Counted from the stretch's first letter, positions 24,461 through 32,391 are shown. The stretch: 45,148 nt of DNA from an uncultured Christensenella sp. (GCA_910583545.1 CAJTXM010000004.1:92168-137315), one strand, 5' to 3'. Program-made: numbers and translations. Notes: generated from the sequence alone by a model not told the origin.

Positions 24461-24593
24461 GGCGCGGATGGTGAGATTTGCGCTTTGAGCAGCGCGCACA
24501 GTTGACAGCAAAAGTCAATTGCTGTCAAGTCTGCGGTAGTTTCCGCAGACTCCCCTCCCCTCGAATCTCACGTCACCGCGCAATGAAATAACC
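24457..24593 (-). repeat. Remnant tRNA-Ser 3' end inside an inverted-repeat element
   Basis: Bases 24457-24480 are identical to 24621-24644: the last T-loop bases, T-stem 3' side, acceptor strand and CCA of tRNA-Ser. Upstream (minus strand) the tRNA pairing is lost. In its place the element closes on itself, since CGAATCTCACG with CACCGCGC near 24571-24590 is complementary to the tRNA end. Inside are two more hairpins: TTGACAGCAA with TTGCTGTCAA, and AGTCTGCGG with CCGCAGACT. It may be the scar of an earlier integration. Confidence 0.6.
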
Positions 24594-24624
24594 GTGCAGG
24601 CAACACGGTTGCCTGCACGGTTAT
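24588..24624. terminator. Perfect 17-bp hairpin, junction copy 2
   Basis: A 17-bp stem with loop ACG directly touches the CCA end of the tRNA-Ser fragment. On the minus strand TTTCATT follows. It would terminate the tRNA transcript. Confidence 0.75.
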
Positions 24625-24688
24625 GGCGCGGATGGTGAGATTTGAACTCACGCTGCGGTTTCCCGCACTACACCCTTAGCAGGGGAGT
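24624..24688 (-). tRNA. tRNA-Ser (GCU) 3' fragment, prophage attachment site
   Basis: Minus-strand sequence from the anticodon stem (CCCCTGCTAAGGG, anticodon GCT) through a variable arm (TGCGGGAAACCGCA), the T-arm (GTGAG TTCAAAT CTCAC), the acceptor strand and CCA. The 5' part (acceptor 5' strand, D-arm) is missing. One base of the anticodon stem (T in ACTCCC) no longer pairs, so identity to the host tRNA probably begins at CCCCT. This is what a tyrosine integrase leaves at one end when it inserts at the anticodon loop. The full tRNA should be at the other end of the prophage. Confidence 0.8.
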
Positions 24689-24695
24689 ATTAAAA

Positions 24696-24797
24696 ATTGT
24701 CTATTAGCACAATATAAAGTAAAATTATTTTAATATCATACGATATATTGTGCTAATTCACTTTTTAAAATTGTCTATTGTCTATAAATTGTCTATT
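24696..24797. repeat. Short direct and inverted repeats beside the attachment site
   Basis: The word ATTGTCTAT occurs at 24696, 24770, 24777 and 24788. A 14-bp perfect inverted repeat, ATTAGCACAATATA (24703-24716) with TATATTGTGCTAAT (24744-24757), surrounds a 27-nt AT-rich centre. The position next to the crossover and the spacing suggest arm-type binding sites for the integrase or excisionase. There is no gene between 24689 and 24813. Confidence 0.6.
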
Positions 24798-24813
24798 TTT
24801 TCATTTTTAATAA

Positions 24814-25071
24814 TCAAATTTTGCCTGTAAATTTTGTTAGAACGTCTATATCTACGCCGAGAACGCTTGCTATGCGCTCGAGCATATCGTCTTTCGGTGT
24901 GCGCTGACCATACTCATACTTTTGCCAGCTCTGAACCTTGATGCCTGCTTTTTCCGCTGCCTGTTCCTGCGAAAGCCCGGCGGCAATGCGAGCGTTTTTG
25001 ATTGCTTCCGCTTGACTGTTGTATTTAAACTCCTCGCCATTCTTCATTTTTATTGTGATTTCAACTATCAT
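24814..25071 (-). CDS. XRE-family helix-turn-helix regulator
   Basis: The protein has 85 residues. An unusual N-terminal strand (MIVEITIKMKNGEEFKYNS) precedes a Cro/C1-type HTH (AIKNARIAAGLSQEQAAEKAGIK, then SWQKYEYGQRTPKDDMLERIA), and the tail VLGVDIDVLTKF is typical. It lies between the holin end of the phage and the attachment site, so it may be a cargo gene or a regulator of the nearby operator at 25336-25384. GGAGG stands 8 nt before the ATG. Confidence 0.85.
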   Translation of the reverse strand: MIVEITIKMKNGEEFKYNSQAEAIKNARIAAGLSQEQAAEKAGIKVQSWQKYEYGQRTPKDDMLERIASVLGVDIDVLTKFTGKI

Positions 25072-25164
25072 TTAATTTCCTCCAAAAAATTGACTTTATT
25101 TTAATTCTCTGATATAATGGCAATTGCTCGGGGGAGGTTTCCCTCCCCTTGCAACCGCCGACCA

Positions 25165-25299
25165 TTATGTCTTGTCGGTGAGCTTCGGCTCTTTGGTTTC
25201 CTTAGTAGGCTTTAATCGAATTGTAATGCTGGACACATTCGCGGTATCGATTAATACCTTGAGGACTTCTACCAAAGAGTCTTTTTCTTTGTCGCTCAT
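25165..25299 (-). CDS. Small phage protein, 44 residues
   Basis: A short gene with very clear signals: AAGGAGGTGATAAGT directly before the ATG and a perfect promoter upstream. The peptide MSDKEKDSLVEVLKVLIDTA forms a helix, then NVSSITIRLK is a strand, and the tail is Lys/Pro-rich. It has no membrane segment. It is transcribed towards the XRE gene, 93 bp away, with a GGGGAGG/CCTCCCC hairpin between them. The function is unknown; a cofactor or anti-repressor for the XRE protein is one possibility. Confidence 0.7.
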   Translation of the reverse strand: MSDKEKDSLVEVLKVLIDTANVSSITIRLKPTKETKEPKLTDKT

Positions 25300-25330
25300 A
25301 CTTATCACCTCCTTCGTTCTTTGTGATTAT

Positions 25331-25384
25331 ATTATAACACACATTTTGTGTGTTGTCAACTGTTTTACATACATTTTGTGTGTT
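25331..25384 (-). promoter_or_regulatory. Consensus promoter with operator in the spacer and a second operator upstream
   Basis: TTGACA (25354-25359) and TATAAT (25331-25336) are 17 bp apart. The spacer is ACACACAAAATGTGTGT; with the flanking bases it gives arms AACACACA and TGTGTGTT (25336-25354). A second copy with two changes lies at 25366-25384, 30 bp away centre to centre, so on the same face of the helix. Confidence 0.75.
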
Positions 25385-25408
25385 TTTTTGAAAATTATTT
25401 AAATATAA

Positions 25409-25440
25409 AATCAGCCTTTCAAATTTCTGAAAAGCTGATT
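25409..25440 (-). terminator. Terminator of the phage late operon
   Basis: In the minus-strand RNA 13 bp pair, including one G-U, around GAAAUU, followed by TTTATATTTAAAT. It is 7 nt after the stop of the holin-like gene. Confidence 0.75.
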
Positions 25441-25446
25441 CTTTTT

Positions 25447-26022
25447 TTAATTATTATTTGTATTGTCGGTTACGGTAGCTTGTCCGAAAGCTTGCGCCGC
25501 ATCCGTGAGCAACGGTTTTAAATATTCCGCAAGCGTATTCTTTTGAGAATCTGTCAAGGGCAGATGAACGGCATCCGTCAAAGCAGACTGTATAACGCTT
25601 ATCAAATCGAACTCACCGTTTCCGCCGTCAGGCTCCGTTGAAGTCGTCTTTGTAAATATTTTCTGCCAAAGGCTATGTACCCACTTTTTAAGCGATACGC
25701 TGCCCTTGCCTTCATACAGCATATAAGCTATTTTCGAAAAGACTATTGCGTTCAATATTTCCAAATACAACTGTTTAGTTTTAAACGGTGAAAACGACCG
25801 AACAGTAACGCAACGGAAAAGCACCACGCCTATTACGCTTGATACTGCAACAATCAGAGTACAGACCGCCCGAATTCTATCGGACGCCGCTCTCTCGGAA
25901 AGCGCCTTCGAACGTATCTTTTTAGCGACGGGAACTTTTATTGCGCCGCAGACTGCCGACGAAAGCAAGCCGATAATGACAACCACTAAGCCGTACTTAT
26001 CGATTACTTCTAAAATTTCCAC
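25447..26022 (-). CDS. Holin-like phage membrane protein
   Basis: The protein has 191 residues. Membrane helices lie at about 9-30 and 53-72, with a basic loop between (KKIRSKALSER), a possible third weak helix near 85-105 and a long soluble tail. Position after the tail-fibre gene and before the terminator is where holins are found. At 191 residues it is longer than most. Parts of the N-terminus (YGLVVVIIGLLSSAVCGAIKVPVAKK) look like a phage holin family of Clostridia. AAAAAGGAGG precedes the ATG. A holin is likely but not proven. Confidence 0.6.
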   Translation of the reverse strand: MEILEVIDKYGLVVVIIGLLSSAVCGAIKVPVAKKIRSKALSERAASDRIRAVCTLIVAVSSVIGVVLFRCVTVRSFSPFKTKQLYLEILNAIVFSKIAYMLYEGKGSVSLKKWVHSLWQKIFTKTTSTEPDGGNGEFDLISVIQSALTDAVHLPLTDSQKNTLAEYLKPLLTDAAQAFGQATVTDNTNNN

Positions 26023-26037
26023 ATAATATCCTCCTTT

Positions 26038-26363
26038 TTATAAAATTGCTAAGATTGCTTTTGCCAAAAGGATAATGAAGTCAATCAAGTATCCGTCCTG
26101 CAAAACCCCAAAAAAGAAGCCTTTTCGGGACTGAATACCTTTACGGCTTCGGTTTCAAGACCGCTTCTTACAACGATTTCGTCAATCTGCCTTCTGTACT
26201 CGGCAATCTGTGCTTCATTCTGCCTGATTTGCGCTTCGCACTGCGCTATACCTTCGGCATAAGGGCGAACCTCTTCCACGGTTCTGTCAACCATTTCCTG
26301 CAACTCAGTAGAATCGATTTCGGTTACTTTACAGAGCTTACCGCCGATAATCTTATAAGCCAT
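26038..26363 (-). CDS. Phage protein, coiled coil with membrane tail made through a -1 frameshift
   Basis: As read, the frame gives 92 residues and stops at 26085. Residues 20-70 form a coiled coil (TELQEMVDRTVEEV, CEAQIRQNEAQIAEYRRQ). At 26109-26115 the heptamer T TTT TTG is in the right phase for a -1 slip. After the slip the frame codes for a further 23 residues (GVLQDGYLIDFIILLAKAIL and three more), a hydrophobic helix, and stops at 26038-26040, right against the ribosome site of the holin-like gene. The product would have 108 residues. A programmed slip or a recent mutation are both possible. The ATG follows AAGGAGG. It may belong to the lysis or tail-tip module. Confidence 0.6.
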
Positions 26364-26447
26364 ATTCTTTTACCTCCTTTAAATTATTTTATATCGGAAC
26401 GTAAATTCCGTTATATTTAAAATACCCGCAACCCACCCTCCACGAAA

Positions 26448-26523
26448 GGTAACGTTAATCCATCGAACCACACAGGTAACGTTAATCCATCGAACCGCAC
26501 CGGTAGCGTTAATCCATCGAACC
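26448..26523. repeat. Three 27-bp tandem repeats between the fibre gene and the next gene
   Basis: Units start at 26448, 26475 and 26502 and differ at a few bases. A period of 27 keeps a reading frame. One minus-strand frame reads as a 9-residue repeat, WFDGLTLPV, ending in a stop at 26417-26419, but it has no good start codon or ribosome site. Another frame has a GTG start with a weak site. The remainder of the 26364-26546 gap shows no gene. Confidence 0.6.
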
Positions 26524-26546
26524 AAAATCGTGTACACCTAAATTTT

Positions 26547-27893
26547 TTATGCTAATTTTATTGTAATTGTATCATTGGACTGCTGATAATAATATAAAAT
26601 GCTCAGGACATTAGACAATAGTTTTCTCGGACTATAAATAAATTCTTCTTCAGGATTGCGGCGAACAATGCGAAAATATTTTATCGCTAAACCGGTACTT
26701 AAACCTCTACCGTTATGTCTCAGCCTGCGCGCGATATTTGAAGCACTAAGTATGTCCTTTTTTAAAACAGCAAACGATACCCACTCACCTTTATTAATAC
26801 GAGCTAAATCTTTATCCTGTAAAGTTTTACTTAAAAACGGTCGCATTTTTGCGCTACTCGTCCACGAAGTATAATTGCCGTCACTTCTTTTACGTCTTCT
26901 TAATTTATCCGATGATTCACACATTTCAAGAAGGTCGCCAACCGCCAAAATTCCAGACGTATCATATACTTTCAAATTAAAAATAACAGTATCACCATTG
27001 TAAGTCTCCGACACGCTCGCCATACTGATATATACGGGAGGCATACCCGAGCTGCCGCTTCCGCCGCCTCCGATATTATCTGCCATTACCTTTTTTGCAA
27101 CGACGGTATCAACCGTCAATTTGTTTTCTTTGGCGTTGAAAATATTTTTATCAAAGATTTGCAAAGTGTCGGGTACGGTATTTTTACCTTTACCGAGCTG
27201 AATTGATTTCTCCGCCCAAGCCGCCGCCTCCGCGCCGATAGCGACAGCATAAAAATCGTCAGCCGACGCTTTATAACCGACTGCAACCACGTTAAACAAG
27301 TCTGCTCTCGCTTCATATCCGATAACTACGTTCTGCGCGTTCCCCGGGAACGTATTACAGCCGAGAACGGCATTTTTATCTGTTACGCTCGTATCGCCGT
27401 AAACAATCCCTTCCGTTATCGGACTTGCGGATGTAACTGAATTGTATTCTATCAGAGGCAACGAGCGTTGCAAATTCTCGATTTCCCCGGTAGACAGATG
27501 CGTGAAAGTACCGATTTCTATCTGATATACACCGCCTGCTAACGAAGAATACAATTCATCCTGCGTTAACCCTGCAGTTTCCCGAATGAACAGTTCTGCC
27601 GATATTTCCGCGCCCTTTCTTTTTACCTGCGCAATAATCTGATATGAGATATCTCTTGTCGGCGAAGCGTCGGAAAGTTTAAGCGTAGTCAAACCCGTTA
27701 CATTTATACGCACGCCGCATACGACTATGAGCCCCGTATTAATAAGAATTGAGTTGCCTAATATTTTTAGCTCACACTCTTTCCCTACGCCCTTTACGAT
27801 TCCGTCACGCCCGCTGACGGCAAGACGGTTCATTACGCCGCCGTCGGCGTTTTCTATTTCAACGCCGTTTTGTTCTAATACTTTATAACTCAT
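26547..27893 (-). CDS. Phage tail fibre with YadA-like head repeats
   Basis: The protein has 448 residues from the ATG at 27893; the frame is open 12 codons further. The N-terminus is baseplate-like. Residues about 178-222 hold repeats NAQNVVIGYEARAD, FNVVAVGYKASAD, FYAVAIGAEAAA, the signature of left-handed trimeric beta helices as in YadA heads and fibre shafts. A Gly-rich hinge (GGGGSGSSG) leads to a C-terminal domain of about 150 residues, the probable host-binding tip. The ATG overlaps the stop of the upstream gene (ATGA). It likely recognises the host surface. Confidence 0.75.
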   Translation of the reverse strand: MSYKVLEQNGVEIENADGGVMNRLAVSGRDGIVKGVGKECELKILGNSILINTGLIVVCGVRINVTGLTTLKLSDASPTRDISYQIIAQVKRKGAEISAELFIRETAGLTQDELYSSLAGGVYQIEIGTFTHLSTGEIENLQRSLPLIEYNSVTSASPITEGIVYGDTSVTDKNAVLGCNTFPGNAQNVVIGYEARADLFNVVAVGYKASADDFYAVAIGAEAAAWAEKSIQLGKGKNTVPDTLQIFDKNIFNAKENKLTVDTVVAKKVMADNIGGGGSGSSGMPPVYISMASVSETYNGDTVIFNLKVYDTSGILAVGDLLEMCESSDKLRRRKRSDGNYTSWTSSAKMRPFLSKTLQDKDLARINKGEWVSFAVLKKDILSASNIARRLRHNGRGLSTGLAIKYFRIVRRNPEEEFIYSPRKLLSNVLSILYYYQQSNDTITIKLA

Positions 27894-28783
27894 ACGCCCC
27901 TCTTGATCTGAAATGCCGAAAAGCTCCATTTTAAATTGAAAATGTTACCGTAAATATCGGTTACTTTTGCGATCACGTCCAATCCGTTTATTATCTCCCA
28001 TCCTTCAGAAAGCGTTTCGTCGCCGTTCAGTTTTTTGTCGTTCAGCATTACTTTTGTGTAAGCCAAGAACTCACCGTTGGTATTAGGCAAATACTCAATA
28101 ATACCGTCCTGCGAATAAGTAAACTCTACTTTTGCTATTGAATTACGCGCACTCTGCGGAAGATAAGTAATGCGCTTTGGATCTTTACTGCTTACGTCTG
28201 AACTCGGTAACCGCATATCAAAAGATATCGCCCTTTTACCGACATCAATTATTGTGCCGTAATCATCAAGATTACCGCCCGCAATAGTTATACTTGTAAT
28301 CGGCGGTTTACTTGAAACGAGAGTAACGAATAAAATCGGATTGACTTTTTTTGATACATCGGCGATAACGCCGTTTTCGGACGTAAACCGATATAAAAGT
28401 AACCGCGCCGTTCCCGTTTCCACTGCCGCAAGGTCGTCGCCTGCGTCGATTTCGGGATAATCAGCCGTATCGTAGGCAACTTTTATATCCGCAGTTACCG
28501 TCGCCAAATTGACCTCGTAATAAACCGAATAATAACGCTTCGTTGCGACGTTATCGACTGACACAGACCAACCGTTGCTGTCTATTTCGCTCTCCCAACC
28601 CTGCAATACTACGATGCCACTGTTTATGCGTAGTAAATTCCCCGACACCGTAAACGACAGCTCCGCACCCGCTTTCTGAACGAAACCGTCCTGTCCGCCG
28701 TAAGCGTAACGGATAGAACGCGCGTCGTCTTTATTCGTTACGCTTGGTATATCGCTGTTTTGCCTTATTAACCTAACCGGCAT
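27890..28783 (-). CDS. Phage baseplate or upper tail-fibre protein
   Basis: The protein has 297 residues from the second ATG (MPVRLIRQNSD). Residues 15-150 resemble the opening of the fibre protein downstream (GAELSFTVSGNLLRINSGIVVLQGW against CELKILGNSILINTGLIVV), so the two genes share a domain by duplication. The C-terminal 120 residues are beta-rich. It lies between the hub and fibre genes, as baseplate upper proteins do. No exact family is recognised. Confidence 0.65.
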   Translation of the reverse strand: MPVRLIRQNSDIPSVTNKDDARSIRYAYGGQDGFVQKAGAELSFTVSGNLLRINSGIVVLQGWESEIDSNGWSVSVDNVATKRYYSVYYEVNLATVTADIKVAYDTADYPEIDAGDDLAAVETGTARLLLYRFTSENGVIADVSKKVNPILFVTLVSSKPPITSITIAGGNLDDYGTIIDVGKRAISFDMRLPSSDVSSKDPKRITYLPQSARNSIAKVEFTYSQDGIIEYLPNTNGEFLAYTKVMLNDKKLNGDETLSEGWEIINGLDVIAKVTDIYGNIFNLKWSFSAFQIKRGV

Positions 28784-28791
28784 ATTCCACC

Positions 28792-29859
28792 TCAAAAAAG
28801 AAATTGAATTCCTGTAAATCTGTAACCTATCTGAACCTTTTTCAGCCCCGTACAGTCGTAATGTAGTTCACCGCAAGGCAGGCTTTTATAAATTTTATCG
28901 CCGCGTTTAACGAAAATATCAAACCGCGTTTTAAAGTCCGCCTGCACGTTTTCAAGCTCGATATTTTCGTTGAACATACTTTGCGTAAGCGTGAGCAGAG
29001 CATCCTTTGCCGCATCCGCCAACAGCGTTTCGATTTTGCTTTCATCGTCGGTTTCCTTAATTACGACCTTACGCTTAACGGGAAATATATCACGGTCGGC
29101 AGAGTTAGTCGTAATTGCGTTTTGCGAAGTCAATATCCACTTGACCTCCCTCTCGTTTTCAATTTTTGCATTCAGCTTTCCTGTTACAGTATTGAGTACG
29201 TAGCCCTGTGTTTCGTTGACATCTGCAAGCCATTTACCGTAATTCTTTACGCCGTGTTCCCATAACTTGATATTCAAGGGATATATCATTGACTTACCAA
29301 CCATAAAAATTACTTTCTTTGCAACGAGATCGAGTTTGCCCGTCATATACAGTCCGTAATATTTGAGATACGGAGCGAACACGTCCTCCCACGCGTTCAC
29401 CGCCGTTTCGGTTTCGCCCGAAGGGTATAATTTATCGTCGAATAAAATCAGCTCTTCGTTATCGAATACGAGCTCGCATTTGAAGCTATGCTGATTTACC
29501 TGCGAATTCCATCTTTCGAATACATATTCAAAATAACTGTTTAACGAACCGAAATTCTTTGCCGAATCGACGAGCACGTCGCTTTTTAGCATAGTCTTTA
29601 AATCGGAGCCCGTTATTTCCGTCTGATTTGACGAATTGAGCTGCGGTATGCCCGCAAGACAGCCGTAAACGTAATTCCCTTTATCGTTCTTGATAACGAG
29701 GAAGGTCGGCTGAATATTCTCTGTAAACGCTTCACATTTGCAGGATAGAGAATCAAGCTCTACGCCGCGTTTTACAAGCGTATAACTTGAATTATCAACT
29801 ACGAGCGAAGCGTTGTTCTGCAAGCCGTTGAATTCTCTGTCGTAAAAAGAAACTATCAT
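28792..29859 (-). CDS. Phage tail hub / tail-associated protein (Tal/Gp37-like)
   Basis: The protein has 355 residues from MIVSFYDREF; the 6-codon longer start lacks a good site. The fold hints (LVVDNSSYTLVKRGVELDSL, YGCLAGIPQLN, GSDLKTMLKSDVL, AWEDVFAPYLKYYGLYM) match the ring-forming hub domain shared by siphophage Tal and gp27-type proteins. There is no peptidase or lysozyme domain behind it, so it builds the tail tip only. It overlaps the end of the Dit gene by 4 bp. Confidence 0.75.
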   Translation of the reverse strand: MIVSFYDREFNGLQNNASLVVDNSSYTLVKRGVELDSLSCKCEAFTENIQPTFLVIKNDKGNYVYGCLAGIPQLNSSNQTEITGSDLKTMLKSDVLVDSAKNFGSLNSYFEYVFERWNSQVNQHSFKCELVFDNEELILFDDKLYPSGETETAVNAWEDVFAPYLKYYGLYMTGKLDLVAKKVIFMVGKSMIYPLNIKLWEHGVKNYGKWLADVNETQGYVLNTVTGKLNAKIENEREVKWILTSQNAITTNSADRDIFPVKRKVVIKETDDESKIETLLADAAKDALLTLTQSMFNENIELENVQADFKTRFDIFVKRGDKIYKSLPCGELHYDCTGLKKVQIGYRFTGIQFLF

Positions 29860-30695
29860 AGCGAATACTGTCTCCACGATCCGACTATATATCCCGTATC
29901 TGTCGCCTGTATATTCGAAACTATCGTACTGACGCCGTTCTGCGCTAAAAGAAAAGTGTCGTGCTTAGGATCGGTCTTTGCCGAATAGTCCTGAATTTTG
30001 TTGCCGTCGAAAAAATAAATTTTTTTCGTTGAGCTGTTGATTATAAGATACTGTCCGTCCGTCAATATCAAGTCGGGGAAGCTTACCGTGTTATAGGCGT
30101 TTCCTCTTTCGTCCAAGAGTGTAATATACGGATGTGTTACGCTTCCATATATAGTTACCGTTATAGGCACGTCGGCAATGTAAGGATTGTCTATTTCGTT
30201 ATTTTCGACCTTAACTATTCCGTAACAGTACGGATATTTGAACGGATAACTTTTGCCCTTGCTTGAATACTCGATACGAATTGAATTTTTTATGTCGGTA
30301 AAAAACGGCGTCTGCGGTGTGAACCTCGCAGCGCAGGCAAGATTGCCGTATTCGTCCCTGTCCGCCTTTTTCAGCTCGGTGAGCTTGCCCTCAACGTATC
30401 TGAGCTTTGCGCCGTCGTTATACTCCAAAGCGAGCCTTTTATCAGGCAAGGAATATTTTTGAACCCACTGCGAAAGCAATAAATATTTATCGTAACTCCG
30501 ACCTAAAAAATTGATAGTAAGGCTTACGTCCTGCTTCTCCTGCACCACTTTGGTTATAACGTCGGCAACGTCTCCCGAAAGTGTTGAAAGCTTTAATTTC
30601 CAACCCAAGCCGCCGAGCCCCGTTATCAAATCAAGCGGAAATTTATCTGTTATTGAATTATCCAAGTCAAGCGCCACAAGCGCAAACGTTCTCAT
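29856..30695 (-). CDS. Distal tail protein (Dit)
   Basis: The protein has 279 residues from MRTFALVALD, with AAGGAGATAAT upstream; the 10-codon extension is discarded because it overlaps the tape measure gene. The N-terminal half (ITGLGGLGWKLKLS, LSLTINFLG-like strands, YVEGKLTELKKADRDEYGNL, FTPQTPFF) is a Dit ring domain and the second half a beta sandwich. Dit forms the hexamer that joins the tail tube to the tip. The order tape measure, Dit, hub is the standard siphophage order. Confidence 0.82.
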   Translation of the reverse strand: MRTFALVALDLDNSITDKFPLDLITGLGGLGWKLKLSTLSGDVADVITKVVQEKQDVSLTINFLGRSYDKYLLLSQWVQKYSLPDKRLALEYNDGAKLRYVEGKLTELKKADRDEYGNLACAARFTPQTPFFTDIKNSIRIEYSSKGKSYPFKYPYCYGIVKVENNEIDNPYIADVPITVTIYGSVTHPYITLLDERGNAYNTVSFPDLILTDGQYLIINSSTKKIYFFDGNKIQDYSAKTDPKHDTFLLAQNGVSTIVSNIQATDTGYIVGSWRQYSL

Positions 30696-30696
30696 A

Positions 30697-32391
30697 TTAT
30701 CTCCTTGACTGAACGATAGTCGCAACCTCTCTGCTTACCGCCTGCGCAATCTCTTCCGCAGTTGCGGCAGGTTCGGTCACGTTCACGACGATGTTGAAAT
30801 TATCGTTATAAGAATAATCGGAATAACTGTTGCCGCCGCTGCCGCTTACCTTCGGCACCTCATAATCATCGGAATTATAAGAGGAATAGTCCTCTATATT
30901 TGCCGTCGTAAAATCCTCCGCATCCGGCATTATTCCGTCTTTCGCGGCGTTAATGGCCGCAAGTCCCGCAACAACACCTGCGGTTATTGCTCCGACAGCT
31001 ACACCAAGCGACCAAGACGCGTGAAATACGGTAACGGCAGCTGCGGCAACCAGCGCGGCAAGCGCAAGACTTTTCAATATCTTTTCTACCGTTGACATAT
31101 TTTTCCAGTTACTCACGATATCGATGCCGAGTGCCGCAGACGCCGCAATAGCGGCAAATCCTGCCGCGACCTTTAACTGCACCGCATTCAGATTTTTGAA
31201 AAACTTTATAAGCGCCGCTATGCCGGTTGACATCTTGCCGATAAGTATTAACGTCGGCGCAGCCAAAGCAAGAACACCAAGCCCTCCGACGATTATGTTC
31301 TGTATTGCCGGGTTTAAACTGTCGAACCAAGCGCCGATCTTAGTCAGTGCAGGAATAAACGTCTTTTCGACAATTTCCACCGCACGCTCCATAACCGGCG
31401 CAAGCGCCACGCCTACCTGTGCCGTCGCATATTTGACCGATTCGGAAAGGCGGTAATACGTATCGTCCAATTCTGCGAGAGCAGCTACCTGTTCGTTTGA
31501 AAGCGACGGCATCGCGGCAAATTCTTCTTTGAATTTTTTAATCGTTTCCGTGCCGGTGTTTATATACGGAAGCATCTGCGTTGCGATTTTATCTCCGAAG
31601 ATTTCGTTCGCGTAAGCAGTCTGAAGCGTTGCGTCTTCCACGCCGGCAAGGGCGGCGACGATGCCGTCAAACATTTGCTCCTGCGTTTTAAACTGATTAG
31701 GTTTAATACCTAAATCCTGTAAAACTTTCGTTGCATTGTTCGCCGAACCCGTAGATAAGTCCGCCATAGCCGCGCGCATTTTAACAAGCGACTTCGTGAA
31801 TACGTCCGTATCAACTCCGCACTGAACGGCAAGATATTGCCACTTTTGTATGGTTTCCGCAGATACACCGAACTGCAAGGATAAATCATCTATTTCCGCG
31901 CCGAGCGAGGCGGATTTTTTAGATATCGCACCCATCCCTACGAGAACGCCGCCTGCACCGAGCGAAAGCCCTTTTAATGACTTGCCTGCTTTTTCGGCTT
32001 TATTACCTACACTTTCAAGATTTACGAGTACTTTATCCACTGCGACTTCGTTCAGTTCTTTCAGCCGCTGTTTTAAATCTGTAGCCTTTGCTTCTGATTT
32101 TGCAAGCTCGAGTTCAAAAGCCGAATAATCGACTGTATCGACTTTACCTGCAGCTTCAAGCTCCTGCAATTTACCGCGCAGCGCCTCCGCCTTGGCTTCG
32201 GTTTTTTCAAGTGCTGTACGGTATTGCTTTTGTGCCTGCACGAATTTCTTTTCCGAAAACTCCATTTTCAGACTTTTGGAAAGGTTATCCGCAGTTTTCT
32301 GCGTAGTATTTATCTGTTTGTCGGCTTGCTTTAAACCGCTTATAAATTCCTTTGTATCCGAGCCGATTTTTACGGTAACGCTCTTTGCCAT
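30697..32391 (-). CDS. Tail tape measure protein
   Basis: The protein has 564 residues. The N-terminus is coiled coil (about 15-140). A TP901-type core follows (LQFGVSAETIQKWQYLAVQ, then MFDGIVAALAGVEDATLQ, then GDKIATQMLPYI). Two hydrophobic stretches lie at about 365-400 and 435-490. The C-terminal 60 residues are Ser/Tyr/Asp-rich. It sets tail length; at roughly 1.5 angstroms per residue the tail would be about 80-85 nm. It follows the chaperone genes directly. Confidence 0.9.
   Translation of the reverse strand: MAKSVTVKIGSDTKEFISGLKQADKQINTTQKTADNLSKSLKMEFSEKKFVQAQKQYRTALEKTEAKAEALRGKLQELEAAGKVDTVDYSAFELELAKSEAKATDLKQRLKELNEVAVDKVLVNLESVGNKAEKAGKSLKGLSLGAGGVLVGMGAISKKSASLGAEIDDLSLQFGVSAETIQKWQYLAVQCGVDTDVFTKSLVKMRAAMADLSTGSANNATKVLQDLGIKPNQFKTQEQMFDGIVAALAGVEDATLQTAYANEIFGDKIATQMLPYINTGTETIKKFKEEFAAMPSLSNEQVAALAELDDTYYRLSESVKYATAQVGVALAPVMERAVEIVEKTFIPALTKIGAWFDSLNPAIQNIIVGGLGVLALAAPTLILIGKMSTGIAALIKFFKNLNAVQLKVAAGFAAIAASAALGIDIVSNWKNMSTVEKILKSLALAALVAAAAVTVFHASWSLGVAVGAITAGVVAGLAAINAAKDGIMPDAEDFTTANIEDYSSYNSDDYEVPKVSGSGGNSYSDYSYNDNFNIVVNVTEPAATAEEIAQAVSREVATIVQSRR

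Noticed and set aside
10136..25200. Similarity between GGAGGG-TTT-CCCTCC at 10137 and GGGGAGG-TTT-CCTCCCC at 25130, both followed by TTCGGCTC
   Set aside because: The shared words are short and GC-palindromic, the spacing differs (about 26 against 37 nt), and the second overlaps the end of the 44-residue gene. Not enough to call a repeat family.
26448..26523. CRISPR-like reading of the three 27-bp repeats
   Set aside because: The units are tandem with no spacers and no cas genes are present.
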